Source: Burkholderiales bacterium
GTDB lineage: Bacteria > Pseudomonadota > Gammaproteobacteria > Burkholderiales > UBA6910
DNA: 64,000 nucleotides
Direction: 5' to 3'
Assembly (NCBI GenBank): GCA_026005015.1
Contig: BPKG01000001.1
Coordinates: forward strand, 62,001 to 126,000
This document shows positions 54,779 to 62,574 of this stretch, piece after piece. The notes beneath the pieces were generated by a model. That model was not told where the DNA came from. It saw nothing but the letters and a program-made list of their open reading frames with translations, and did not search any database. Every line of letters starts with the position of its first letter. Position 1 is the stretch's first letter. The translations under genes were made by a program, and so were the position numbers.

Positions 54779-57250
54779 ATGGCAACCGTTGCTTGGATCG
54801 TGGTTCTCGTCGCCCTGGGGGCGGGGCTGGCGATGCGCCGGGCCTCCGGGCTCGCCTGGGCCGGGGCGGTCCTCGCCGCGTTCGTCTTCGTGGCCCTAGG
54901 GGGAGGGGCTGCATGGCTCGTGTGGCTCCTGGCGGTGCTGGCCCTGGCGGCCGTGGCCCTCAACGTGACGCCACTGCGCCGGGCGCTCGCGAGCGACCGG
55001 CTATTCGACGGCTTCAAGAAGGCCTTGCCCCAGGTGTCCTCCACCGAGCAGGAAGCACTGGAGGCGGGCACCGTGTGGTGGGACGGGGAGCTCTTTAGCG
55101 GCCGGCCCGACTGGAAAAAGCTCCTGGCCGTGCCCAAGCCTCGACTCTCCGAGGAGGAAGAAGCCTTCCTGGAGGGCCCGGTGGAGGAGCTGTGCGCCCT
55201 GGTGGACGAATGGCGCGTCACCCACGAGTGGTACGACCTTCCGCCCTCGGTGTGGCAGTTCATCAAGGATAAGGGCTTCCTGGGGATGATCATCCCCAAG
55301 GAGTACGGCGGTCTCGGGTTCTCGGCCCTCGCCCATTCCGAAGTCATCGCCAAGCTTTCGAGCCGCAGCGGCACCGCCGCCGTCACGGTGATGGTGCCCA
55401 ACTCCCTGGGCCCGGCGGAGTTGCTCCTCCACTACGGTACTGAGGAACAGAAGGCCTATTACCTGCCGCGCCTGGCCCGGGGCGAAGAGATTCCCTGCTT
55501 CGCCCTCACGGGCCCCGAGGCCGGCTCCGACGCCAGCTCCATCCCCGACTTCGGCATCGTGGGCCACGGGGAGCACGAGGGGCGCGAAGTCCTGGGCATC
55601 CGGCTCACCTGGGAGAAGCGCTACATCACCCTGGGTCCCGTGGCGACCCTGCTGGGCCTCGCTTTCCGCCTGTACGATCCGGACCGGCTGCTCGGGGACA
55701 AGGAGGATATCGGCATCACCCTGGCCCTGGTGCCCACCCGGCACCCGGGCGTCCACATCGGGCGCCGGCATCTGCCCTTGAACGCCGCCTTCCAGAACGG
55801 CCCCACCTGGGGCAAGGACGTGTTCATCCCCCTGGACTGGGTGATCGGCGGCCGCGACCGGGTGGGTCAGGGCTGGCGCATGCTGATGGAATGTCTGGCG
55901 GCCGGCCGCTCCATCTCCCTGCCGGCTTCCGCCACGGGCGGCGCCAAGCTCGCCGCCCGGGCGAGCGGCGCCTACGCCCGGGTCAGGGTGCAGTTCAAAA
56001 CCCCCATCGGGCGCTTCGAGGGGGTGGAGGAGGCCCTCGCCCGCATCGCTGGCCACACCTACGTGATGGACGCGGCACGCCGGATGACCGCGGGCGCAGT
56101 GGACCTGGGGGAGAAGCCGTCGGTGGTCTCGGCCATCTGCAAGTACCACCTGACCGAGCGGGGGCGTCAGGTGATCAACGACGCCATGGATGTGCACGGG
56201 GGCAAGGGCATCTGCCTTGGCCCCCGCAACCTCCTGGGCCGGCCCTACCAGCACACCCCCATCGGCATCACAGTGGAGGGGGCCAATATCCTCACCCGCA
56301 GCATGATCATCTTCGGCCAGGGCGCCATCCGCTGCCATCCTTACGTACTCAAGGAAATCGCCGCCATCCGGGAAGCCGACCCGGAGAAGGCCCGCGCCGC
56401 CTTCGACCAAGCCCTGTGGAGCCACATCGGTTTCTTTCTTTCCAACGCCGTGGGCAGCTTTATCTTCGGGCTCACCGACGGCCGCGGCGCCGGTGCGCCG
56501 GGAGCCCCGGCGCTGGCCCGGTATTACGAGAAGCTCGCCCGCTACTCGGCCGCCCTGGCCTTCGCCGCCGACCTGGCCATGCTCACCCTGGGCGGGTCCC
56601 TGAAGCGCCGGGAGTGCATCTCCGCCCGCCTGGGGGATGTGTTGAGCCAGCTTTACCTGGGCTCGGCGGTGCTCAAGCGCTTTGAGGACGACGGCCGGCC
56701 GGCGGAAGACCTGCCCCTCGCCCGCTGGGGGTTGGAGGACATCCTCCATCGCATCGAGGACGCCTTCGCCGGGCTGATCCAGAACTTCCCCAACCGCCCC
56801 GCGGCCTGGCTGCTGCGGGCGGTGACGCTGCCCCTCGGCCGGCGGCAGGCGCCCCCCGGCGACCGGCTGAGCCACGAGGTGGCGGAGCGGCTGCTCGCAC
56901 CTAGTGCCGTCCGGGACCGGCTTACCGCCGGCATGTACCTGCCCAAGGCGGCGGCAGAGCCCCTCGCCCAGCTCGAGCGGGCGCTGGAAGCGGCCATCCG
57001 GGCCGAGGTGGTGGAGGCGAAGATCCGGGCGGCCGCGAAAGAGGGGGCGCTCCTGTTGCGGGGGCGCGAAGACGAGACGAAGCTCGCTTTGGAGCTGGGC
57101 GTCATCACCCCCGAAGAGTTCGACGCGCTGGTAGAGGCCCGGGCGCTGCGGCGAGAGGTGATCATGGTGGACGACTTCCCGCCGGACTTCGGGATCGCCA
57201 GGAAGTCCGAGGCGGCGGCCCAGACCGTTGGAGCGAGGAAGACGGCGTGA
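54779..57250 (+). CDS. fadE: FadE-type long-chain acyl-CoA dehydrogenase with N-terminal membrane region
   Basis: The 823-residue protein matches the enterobacterial FadE architecture: two N-terminal hydrophobic segments (about residues 5-35 and 38-62), the dehydrogenase core with IPCFALTGPEAGSDASSIPD and DAMDVHGGKGICLGPRNLLG, the VEGANILTRSM segment and a long C-terminal DUF1974-type domain. It catalyses the first step of long-chain beta-oxidation at the membrane. A CGGAGGAAGAC ribosome site precedes the ATG. The stop overlaps the next gene by GTGA. Confidence 0.93.
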   Translation: MATVAWIVVLVALGAGLAMRRASGLAWAGAVLAAFVFVALGGGAAWLVWLLAVLALAAVALNVTPLRRALASDRLFDGFKKALPQVSSTEQEALEAGTVWWDGELFSGRPDWKKLLAVPKPRLSEEEEAFLEGPVEELCALVDEWRVTHEWYDLPPSVWQFIKDKGFLGMIIPKEYGGLGFSALAHSEVIAKLSSRSGTAAVTVMVPNSLGPAELLLHYGTEEQKAYYLPRLARGEEIPCFALTGPEAGSDASSIPDFGIVGHGEHEGREVLGIRLTWEKRYITLGPVATLLGLAFRLYDPDRLLGDKEDIGITLALVPTRHPGVHIGRRHLPLNAAFQNGPTWGKDVFIPLDWVIGGRDRVGQGWRMLMECLAAGRSISLPASATGGAKLAARASGAYARVRVQFKTPIGRFEGVEEALARIAGHTYVMDAARRMTAGAVDLGEKPSVVSAICKYHLTERGRQVINDAMDVHGGKGICLGPRNLLGRPYQHTPIGITVEGANILTRSMIIFGQGAIRCHPYVLKEIAAIREADPEKARAAFDQALWSHIGFFLSNAVGSFIFGLTDGRGAGAPGAPALARYYEKLARYSAALAFAADLAMLTLGGSLKRRECISARLGDVLSQLYLGSAVLKRFEDDGRPAEDLPLARWGLEDILHRIEDAFAGLIQNFPNRPAAWLLRAVTLPLGRRQAPPGDRLSHEVAERLLAPSAVRDRLTAGMYLPKAAAEPLAQLERALEAAIRAEVVEAKIRAAAKEGALLLRGREDETKLALELGVITPEEFDALVEARALRREVIMVDDFPPDFGIARKSEAAAQTVGARKTA

Positions 57251-58032
57251 GGGAAAGCGTGCGTCTCGAGCGGGACGGGGCGGTGGCCGCCATCGTGCTC
57301 CATCGCCCGCAGGCGCTGAATGCCCTGGACGGAGAAATGATGGCTCAGTTGCGTTTCGCGGCAGAGCAGGTGGAAGCGGACGCGTCGGTGCGGGCTGTGG
57401 TGATCCGGGGAGAGGGGCCGGCGTTTCTGGCGGGGGGCGACGTGAAGCTGTTCCACCGGCGCATCCAGGAGCTTCCGGCCCTGATCCTGGCGGTGGGCCC
57501 GGACCTCAACGCCGCCGTGCTGGCCCTGCGGCGCATGGGCAAGCCCGTGCTGGCCAGCGTCCACGGCGCCGTGGCCGGAGCCGGGGTAAGCCTCGTGGCG
57601 GCGGCCGATCTGGCCATCGCTGCGGACGACGCCCGCTTCACCCTGGCCTACAGCCGCATCGGCGCGTGCCCCGACGGGGGAGCCACCTACTGCTTGCCCC
57701 GGCTCGTGGGGGAGAAAAAGGCCCTGGAGCTCATGTTCCTGTCGGAGGCCTTCGACGCCGCGACGGCCAAGGCGCTGGGCCTGGTGAACTGGGTGGTGCC
57801 CGCGGCCACGCTGCAGGCGAAGACCCGGGAGATCGCCGCCCGTCTCGCCGAAGGCCCGAGCTTCGCCTACGGGGAGACCAAGGCCCTGGTGTATGGGCTG
57901 CAGGACGGCGCCCTGGCCCGGCGGATGGAGGAGGAAAACCGGGCGTTCGCCCGCTGCGCCGCCACCGCCGACATGGCGGAGGGCGTGGCCGCGTTCGTGG
58001 AAAAGCGCGCGCCGCGGTTTGTGGGCGAGTGA
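57247..58032 (+). CDS. enoyl-CoA hydratase/isomerase family protein
   Basis: The 261-residue crotonase-fold protein has the CoA oxyanion-hole segments FLAGGDVKLF and HGAVAGAGVSLVAAADLAIA. The usual paired-Glu hydratase motif is replaced by IGACPDGGATYCLPRLVG, with a single acidic Asp as in PaaG/enoyl-CoA isomerase branches. It more likely isomerises double bonds or processes unsaturated acyl-CoA than acts as a plain hydratase. GTG start, overlapping fadE by four bases. Confidence 0.88.
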   Translation: MRESVRLERDGAVAAIVLHRPQALNALDGEMMAQLRFAAEQVEADASVRAVVIRGEGPAFLAGGDVKLFHRRIQELPALILAVGPDLNAAVLALRRMGKPVLASVHGAVAGAGVSLVAAADLAIAADDARFTLAYSRIGACPDGGATYCLPRLVGEKKALELMFLSEAFDAATAKALGLVNWVVPAATLQAKTREIAARLAEGPSFAYGETKALVYGLQDGALARRMEEENRAFARCAATADMAEGVAAFVEKRAPRFVGE

Positions 58033-58044
58033 ATCAAAGCATGA

Positions 58045-58112
58045 ACCGCAGAGGCACAAAGGAAGAAATAATTTTTTCTTCTTTTCTCTGTGTGCGGCTG
58101 TGTTTCTGCGGT
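58045..58112. repeat. 68-base inverted-repeat element with ACCGCAGA ends
   Basis: The gap between the enoyl-CoA enzyme and SDR genes is almost wholly an imperfect palindrome. It starts ACCGCAGAGGCACA and ends with TCTGCGGT (58105-58112), with an AT-rich centre of AAGAAATAATT/TTTTCTT. Similar CCGCAGAG/CACAGAG intergenic repeats are scattered in many bacterial genomes. Its AT content stands out sharply from the surroundings. The GAGGG ribosome site for the SDR gene begins right after the right end. Confidence 0.75.
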
Positions 58113-58123
58113 AGAGGGAAAAC

Positions 58124-58945
58124 ATGCGTACACTGAAAGGCAAGACGGTCTTCATCACCGGCGCAAGCCGCGGCATCGGCCGGGAGATCGCCCTGCGCTT
58201 CGCCCGGGACGGGGCGCAGGTGGTGGTCACCGGCAAGACCGCCGAGCCCCATCCGAAGCTCAAGGGGACCATTTATAGCGTAGCGGAGGAAGTGGAGCGC
58301 GAGGGCGGCCGGGCCCTCGCCTTGCAGCTCGACGTGCGCGACGACGCGGCGCTGCGGCAGGCCGTGGAACGGGCGGCCGAGCGCTTCGGCGGCATCGACG
58401 TGCTGGTGAACAACGCCAGCGCCATCTCCCTCACCGGGATGCTGGAGACGCCCATGAAGCGCTTCGATCTCATGATGGCGGTCAACCTGCGCGCTACCTT
58501 CGCCGCGTCGCAAACTTGCGTGCCTTATCTCAAACGCTCGGTGAACCCCCACATCCTCACCCTGTCGCCGCCCCTCAACCTGGACCCCCGCTGGTTCAAG
58601 GACCACCTGGCTTACACCATCTCCAAGTACGGGATGAGCCTGTGTACCCTGGGCATGGCGGCGGAGCTCGCCCCCGACGGGATCGCCGTGAATTCCCTGT
58701 GGCCGAAGACCATCATCGCCACGGCGGCGATCGAGTTCAATTTCCCGCCGCAGCTCCTCGCCCGCAGCCGCACGCCGGCCATCGTGGCCGACGCCGCCTA
58801 CGCCATCGTCACCCAGGACAGCCGGCGGGTGACAGGCAACTTCTTCCTCGACGAGGACGTGCTGCGGGCCGAGGGTGTCGAGGACTTCCAGTGCTACGCC
58901 GTGAACCCCGGACAATCCTTGTTTCCGGATCTGTTCGTCGACTGA
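58124..58945 (+). CDS. short-chain dehydrogenase, HSDL2-like
   Basis: The 273-residue SDR has the NAD(P) loop TGASRGIG near the N-terminus, the NNASAIS motif, the active-site Ser in LTLSPPLNL and the YTISK catalytic pair. The HPKLKGTI and DPRWFKDHLAYTISK segments resemble the hydroxysteroid dehydrogenase-like 2 family, often found with acyl-CoA enzymes. The likely reaction is reversible oxidation of a hydroxyacyl or related substrate. A GAGGG site 6-8 bases before the ATG is supplied just past the repeat. Confidence 0.88.
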   Translation: MRTLKGKTVFITGASRGIGREIALRFARDGAQVVVTGKTAEPHPKLKGTIYSVAEEVEREGGRALALQLDVRDDAALRQAVERAAERFGGIDVLVNNASAISLTGMLETPMKRFDLMMAVNLRATFAASQTCVPYLKRSVNPHILTLSPPLNLDPRWFKDHLAYTISKYGMSLCTLGMAAELAPDGIAVNSLWPKTIIATAAIEFNFPPQLLARSRTPAIVADAAYAIVTQDSRRVTGNFFLDEDVLRAEGVEDFQCYAVNPGQSLFPDLFVD

Positions 58946-58955
58946 GGAGGGATCC

Positions 58956-60773
58956 ATGGACAGGCCCGCATTCGCCAACGTGGACATCATTCCCCTGGAG
59001 GAGGCGACGACCCTCTCCGCGCTGTTCCGCGCCCGCGTGGCCCGCTCGGGGCAAGCCGTCGCCTACCGGGAATACGATCCCGCCGCGGGCGCCTGGCAGG
59101 GTTACACCTGGAACCAGATGGAGGCGGAGGTCGCCCGCTGGCAGGCGGCCATGGAGCGGGACGGGCTCAAGCCCGGCGACCGGGTCGCCATCATGCTGCC
59201 CAACGGCACCGCCTGGGTGAAGTTCGACCAGGCGGCGTTGGGGCTCGGGCTGGTGGTGGTGCCCCTCTACACCTCCGACCGCCCGGACAACGTGGCCTAC
59301 GTGGTGCGGGACTCGGGGGCCAAGCTCCTGCTCTTCGAGGGCATGGAGCAATGGCAGGCGCTGGCGGAGGTGAAGGACCAGCTCGAGGGCTTGGTGCGGT
59401 TGCTGAGCTTGAAGCCCCTGGGGGGCGCCGGGGACGATTCGCGGCTCATGGCCGTGGACGACTGGCTGCCCGATCGGGCCGGGGCGGCCCGCAGCCTGCC
59501 GGTGGATCCCGATGCCCTCGCCACCATCGTCTACACCTCCGGCACCACCGGGCGGCCCAAAGGGGTAATGCTTTCCCACCGCAACATTCTCAGCAACGCC
59601 GCGGCCTGCCTCAAGACCATGGAGGTGACCACCCAGGACCTGATGCTCTCCTTCCTGCCCCTGTCCCACACCTTCGAGCGCACCGTGGGCTATTACCTCG
59701 CCATAATGTCCGGAACGCCGGTAGCCTACGCCCGCTCGGTGCAGTCGCTTGGGGAGGATCTCCAGCAGGTGCGGCCCACCCTGCTCATCACGGTGCCGCG
59801 CATCTTCGAGCGGGTCTATTCGGCCCTCCGCCAGAAGCTCGCCGAGTCGCCCGCCCCCCGGCGCAAGCTGTTCGAGCTGGCGGTGGAGGTGGGCTACGCC
59901 CGGTTCGAGCACGCCCAGGGACGGGGGGCTCTGCATCCCATGAACTTCCTTTGGCCGGTGCTCAAGCGCCTGGTGGCGGACAAGGTGCTGGAGCGGCTGG
60001 GAGGACGGGTGCGGGCGGCCATCTGCGGCGGCGCCGCCCTCTCGCCCGAGATCTCCCGGGTCTTCATCGGCCTCGGGCTGCCGGTGCTCCAGGGCTACGG
60101 GCTCACCGAAGCGAGCCCCGTGGTCACCGCCAACCGGCTGGACGACAACGTGCCGGAGAGCGTGGGCCTACCGCTGCCGGGAGTCGAGGTCAGGTTGGGG
60201 GACAAGGAAGCCCTCCTGGTGCGCGGGCCCAATGTCATGCTGGGCTACTGGAACAACAAGGAGGCCACCCGGGCGGTGCTGAGCGAGGACGGCTGGCTCA
60301 ACACGGGCGACACCGCCCGCCTGGACGAGGCGACCCGTGTGTACATCACGGGCCGGCTCAAGGACATCATCGTGCTCTCCACGGGGGAGAAGGTGCCGCC
60401 GGTGGACATGGAGACGGCCATCCTGCGCGATCCCCTGTTCGAACAGGTGATGGTGCTGGGCGAGGGCCGGCCGTACCTTTCCGTGCTGGCGGTGCTGAAC
60501 CCCGACCGCTGGCAAGCGCTGGCGAGGGAGCTTGGGCTCAATCCCCATTCCGAGGCGGATCTGCGCAGCGAGAAGCTCGAGGCGGTGGTCCTCCAGCGCA
60601 TCGCCCGGCAGGTGAAAGACTTTCCGGGCTACGCCCAGGTCCGGCGAGCCGCCGTGCTCCTCGAGCCGTGGACCGTGGAGAACGGCATGCTGACCCCCAC
60701 CATGAAGGTGCGGCGCGCCAAAGTGCTGGAGCGTCACGGGGACGTCGTCGCTGCTCTATACAAAGGCCACTGA
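58956..60773 (+). CDS. long-chain fatty acid-CoA ligase (FadD15/FACL type)
   Basis: The 605-residue ligase belongs to the AMP-forming long-chain acyl-CoA synthetases. The AMP motif is YTSGTTGRPKGVMLSH, with GYGLTEASPV and the DGWLNTGDTARLDE motif later, and a C-terminal STGEKVPPVDMETAI region. It activates long-chain acids for the FadE-type dehydrogenase upstream. An AGGAGGG site precedes the ATG, 10 bases after the SDR gene. Confidence 0.92.
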   Translation: MDRPAFANVDIIPLEEATTLSALFRARVARSGQAVAYREYDPAAGAWQGYTWNQMEAEVARWQAAMERDGLKPGDRVAIMLPNGTAWVKFDQAALGLGLVVVPLYTSDRPDNVAYVVRDSGAKLLLFEGMEQWQALAEVKDQLEGLVRLLSLKPLGGAGDDSRLMAVDDWLPDRAGAARSLPVDPDALATIVYTSGTTGRPKGVMLSHRNILSNAAACLKTMEVTTQDLMLSFLPLSHTFERTVGYYLAIMSGTPVAYARSVQSLGEDLQQVRPTLLITVPRIFERVYSALRQKLAESPAPRRKLFELAVEVGYARFEHAQGRGALHPMNFLWPVLKRLVADKVLERLGGRVRAAICGGAALSPEISRVFIGLGLPVLQGYGLTEASPVVTANRLDDNVPESVGLPLPGVEVRLGDKEALLVRGPNVMLGYWNNKEATRAVLSEDGWLNTGDTARLDEATRVYITGRLKDIIVLSTGEKVPPVDMETAILRDPLFEQVMVLGEGRPYLSVLAVLNPDRWQALARELGLNPHSEADLRSEKLEAVVLQRIARQVKDFPGYAQVRRAAVLLEPWTVENGMLTPTMKVRRAKVLERHGDVVAALYKGH

Positions 60774-60775
60774 CC

Positions 60776-61189
60776 ATGACGGCGGAGCAGAAGGAAACCC
60801 AGCGGCTGCCCCAGGGGCGGGAGCCGGTGCTGCGGGTGGTGCCCATGCCTTCGGACGCCAACTACCTGGGCGACATCTTCGGCGGCTGGATCATGTCCCA
60901 GGTGGACATCGCGGGCAGCATCCCGGCCATGCGCCGCGCCCGGGGCCGGGTGGCCACGGTGGCGGTGAACTCCTTCGTGTTCAAGCAGCCCGTGTTCGTC
61001 GGAGACCTGGTGAGCCTGTACGCGGAAGTGATCCGGGTGGGGAGGACCTCCATCACCGTGGACGTGCAGGTCTACGCCCAGCGCAACCCGGCGGAGGAAG
61101 AGTGCGTCAAGGTCACGGAAGCCACCCTCACCTACGTGGCGGTGGACGAGAAGCGCCGCCCCCGGGTGGTGCCGCCAGAGGCGGCGTGA
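60776..61189 (+). CDS. acyl-CoA thioesterase, YciA-type hotdog fold
   Basis: The 137-residue protein has the hotdog helix and catalytic Asp/Asn region DANYLGDIFGGWIMSQVDIAG of YciA/BACH thioesterases, followed by NSFVFKQPVFVGDLVSLYAEV. It would hydrolyse acyl-CoA and balance the local ligase. It starts three bases after the ligase stop, so is cotranscribed. Confidence 0.9.
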   Translation: MTAEQKETQRLPQGREPVLRVVPMPSDANYLGDIFGGWIMSQVDIAGSIPAMRRARGRVATVAVNSFVFKQPVFVGDLVSLYAEVIRVGRTSITVDVQVYAQRNPAEEECVKVTEATLTYVAVDEKRRPRVVPPEAA

Positions 61190-61300
61190 GGGAGGGTCCG
61201 ACCGGGTCTTCGGTATGGGTGTTTCAGGGATCGCGGGCCTGTCCCGGTGCAGCGGGCCGCAATCGAACATCGACTTGCACCCAGAGAGGAGAATGAAGCA

Positions 61301-62572
61301 ATGGAGAAAAACACGACACCGCTATGGGCAGGGCTGGGAGTGGCGGGGCTCCTGGCGGGATTCGCGGGGGGCGCCACGGCCGCCGGGTTCCAGCTCCTGG
61401 AGCAGAACGCCAGTGGCCTGGGCAACGCCTACGCCGGCACGGCGGCGGCGGCCGAGGACGCCAGCACCGTCTACTTCAACCCCGCGGGAATGAGCGCCCT
61501 CAAGGGCCGCGACCTGGCCGTGTCGGTCAACGCGATCCGGCCTTCCGCCAAGTTCAACAACCAGGGCTCGTCCACCACCTTTCCCGTGCCCACCATCTTG
61601 GGCACCAACAACGGGGGCGACGCCGGGGACTGGGCGCTCCTGCCGGCCCTGTACTACGCCCATGGGCTCAATCCGGACTGGACCGTCGGCCTCGGCATCA
61701 ACGCTCCCTTCGGCTTGAAGACGGAATACGACCCGGACTGGATCGGGCGCTTTCAGGGCATCAAGTCCGAGCTGACAACCATCGCCATCACCCCCACCGT
61801 GTCCTACCGGATCAATACCACCACCTCGGTGGGCCTGGGCCTGCGGGCCCAGCGGGCCGACGCGGAATTGACGACGGCGGTCAATCCCCTGGATCCCACC
61901 GGCGCCCAGCAGGCCAAGGTGGAGGGGGACGACTGGGGCTTCGGCTTTTCCCTGGGGATCCTGCACCAGTTGACGCCGTCGACCCGGCTCGGGCTCGCGT
62001 ATCAGTCCCAGATCGAGCACAAGGTGAAGGGCAACCTTACGTCCCCCGCGGGAACCACGCCGGCTAAGGCGGAAGTCACCCTGCCCGACATCGTCACCTT
62101 GAGCTTCGTGCACCAGCTCAATCCCCGGTGGGAGCTGCTGGGGGACGTCGCCTGGACCAACTGGAGCAAGTTCGATCGGCTCGACATCGTGAACCGCGAC
62201 ACGGGCGCCCTTTTAAGCTCCACCCCCGAGAACTGGGACGACTCCTGGCGCTTCGCCCTGGGGGTGAACTACCGGCACAGCCAGGCGTGGAAACTCCGCG
62301 CCGGCGTGGCCTACGACGAGACGCCGGTGCCCGACGCGTTCCGCACGGTGCGCATTCCGGACGAAAGCCGCTACTGGGTGGCCATCGGCGCCCAGTACCG
62401 GTTCGCTCCGGGCACGGCCATCGACGTGGGTTACGCGCACTTGTTCGTGCGCGATTCCTCCATCAATAAAACGGAGCCGATCCCGGGCGCGCCGGCTTTC
62501 ACCACCACGGTGCGCGGCGAATATGACAACAAGGTGGACATCATCGGGGTGCAGCTCTCCCATACCTTCTGA
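61301..62572 (+). CDS. FadL/OmpP1/TodX-family outer-membrane transporter
   Basis: The 423-residue protein has a signal peptide ending near ATAA, the mature N-terminal hatch GFQLLEQNASGLGNAYAGTAA and the NPAGMSAL motif, and an alternating beta pattern to a C-terminal Phe (LSHTF) typical of outer-membrane barrels. FadL-type proteins take up long-chain fatty acids or hydrophobic compounds. The ATG at 61301 follows an AGAGGAG site about 12 bases upstream. It gives the cluster its outer-membrane entry. Confidence 0.92.
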   Translation: MEKNTTPLWAGLGVAGLLAGFAGGATAAGFQLLEQNASGLGNAYAGTAAAAEDASTVYFNPAGMSALKGRDLAVSVNAIRPSAKFNNQGSSTTFPVPTILGTNNGGDAGDWALLPALYYAHGLNPDWTVGLGINAPFGLKTEYDPDWIGRFQGIKSELTTIAITPTVSYRINTTTSVGLGLRAQRADAELTTAVNPLDPTGAQQAKVEGDDWGFGFSLGILHQLTPSTRLGLAYQSQIEHKVKGNLTSPAGTTPAKAEVTLPDIVTLSFVHQLNPRWELLGDVAWTNWSKFDRLDIVNRDTGALLSSTPENWDDSWRFALGVNYRHSQAWKLRAGVAYDETPVPDAFRTVRIPDESRYWVAIGAQYRFAPGTAIDVGYAHLFVRDSSINKTEPIPGAPAFTTTVRGEYDNKVDIIGVQLSHTF

Positions 62573-62574
62573 TC

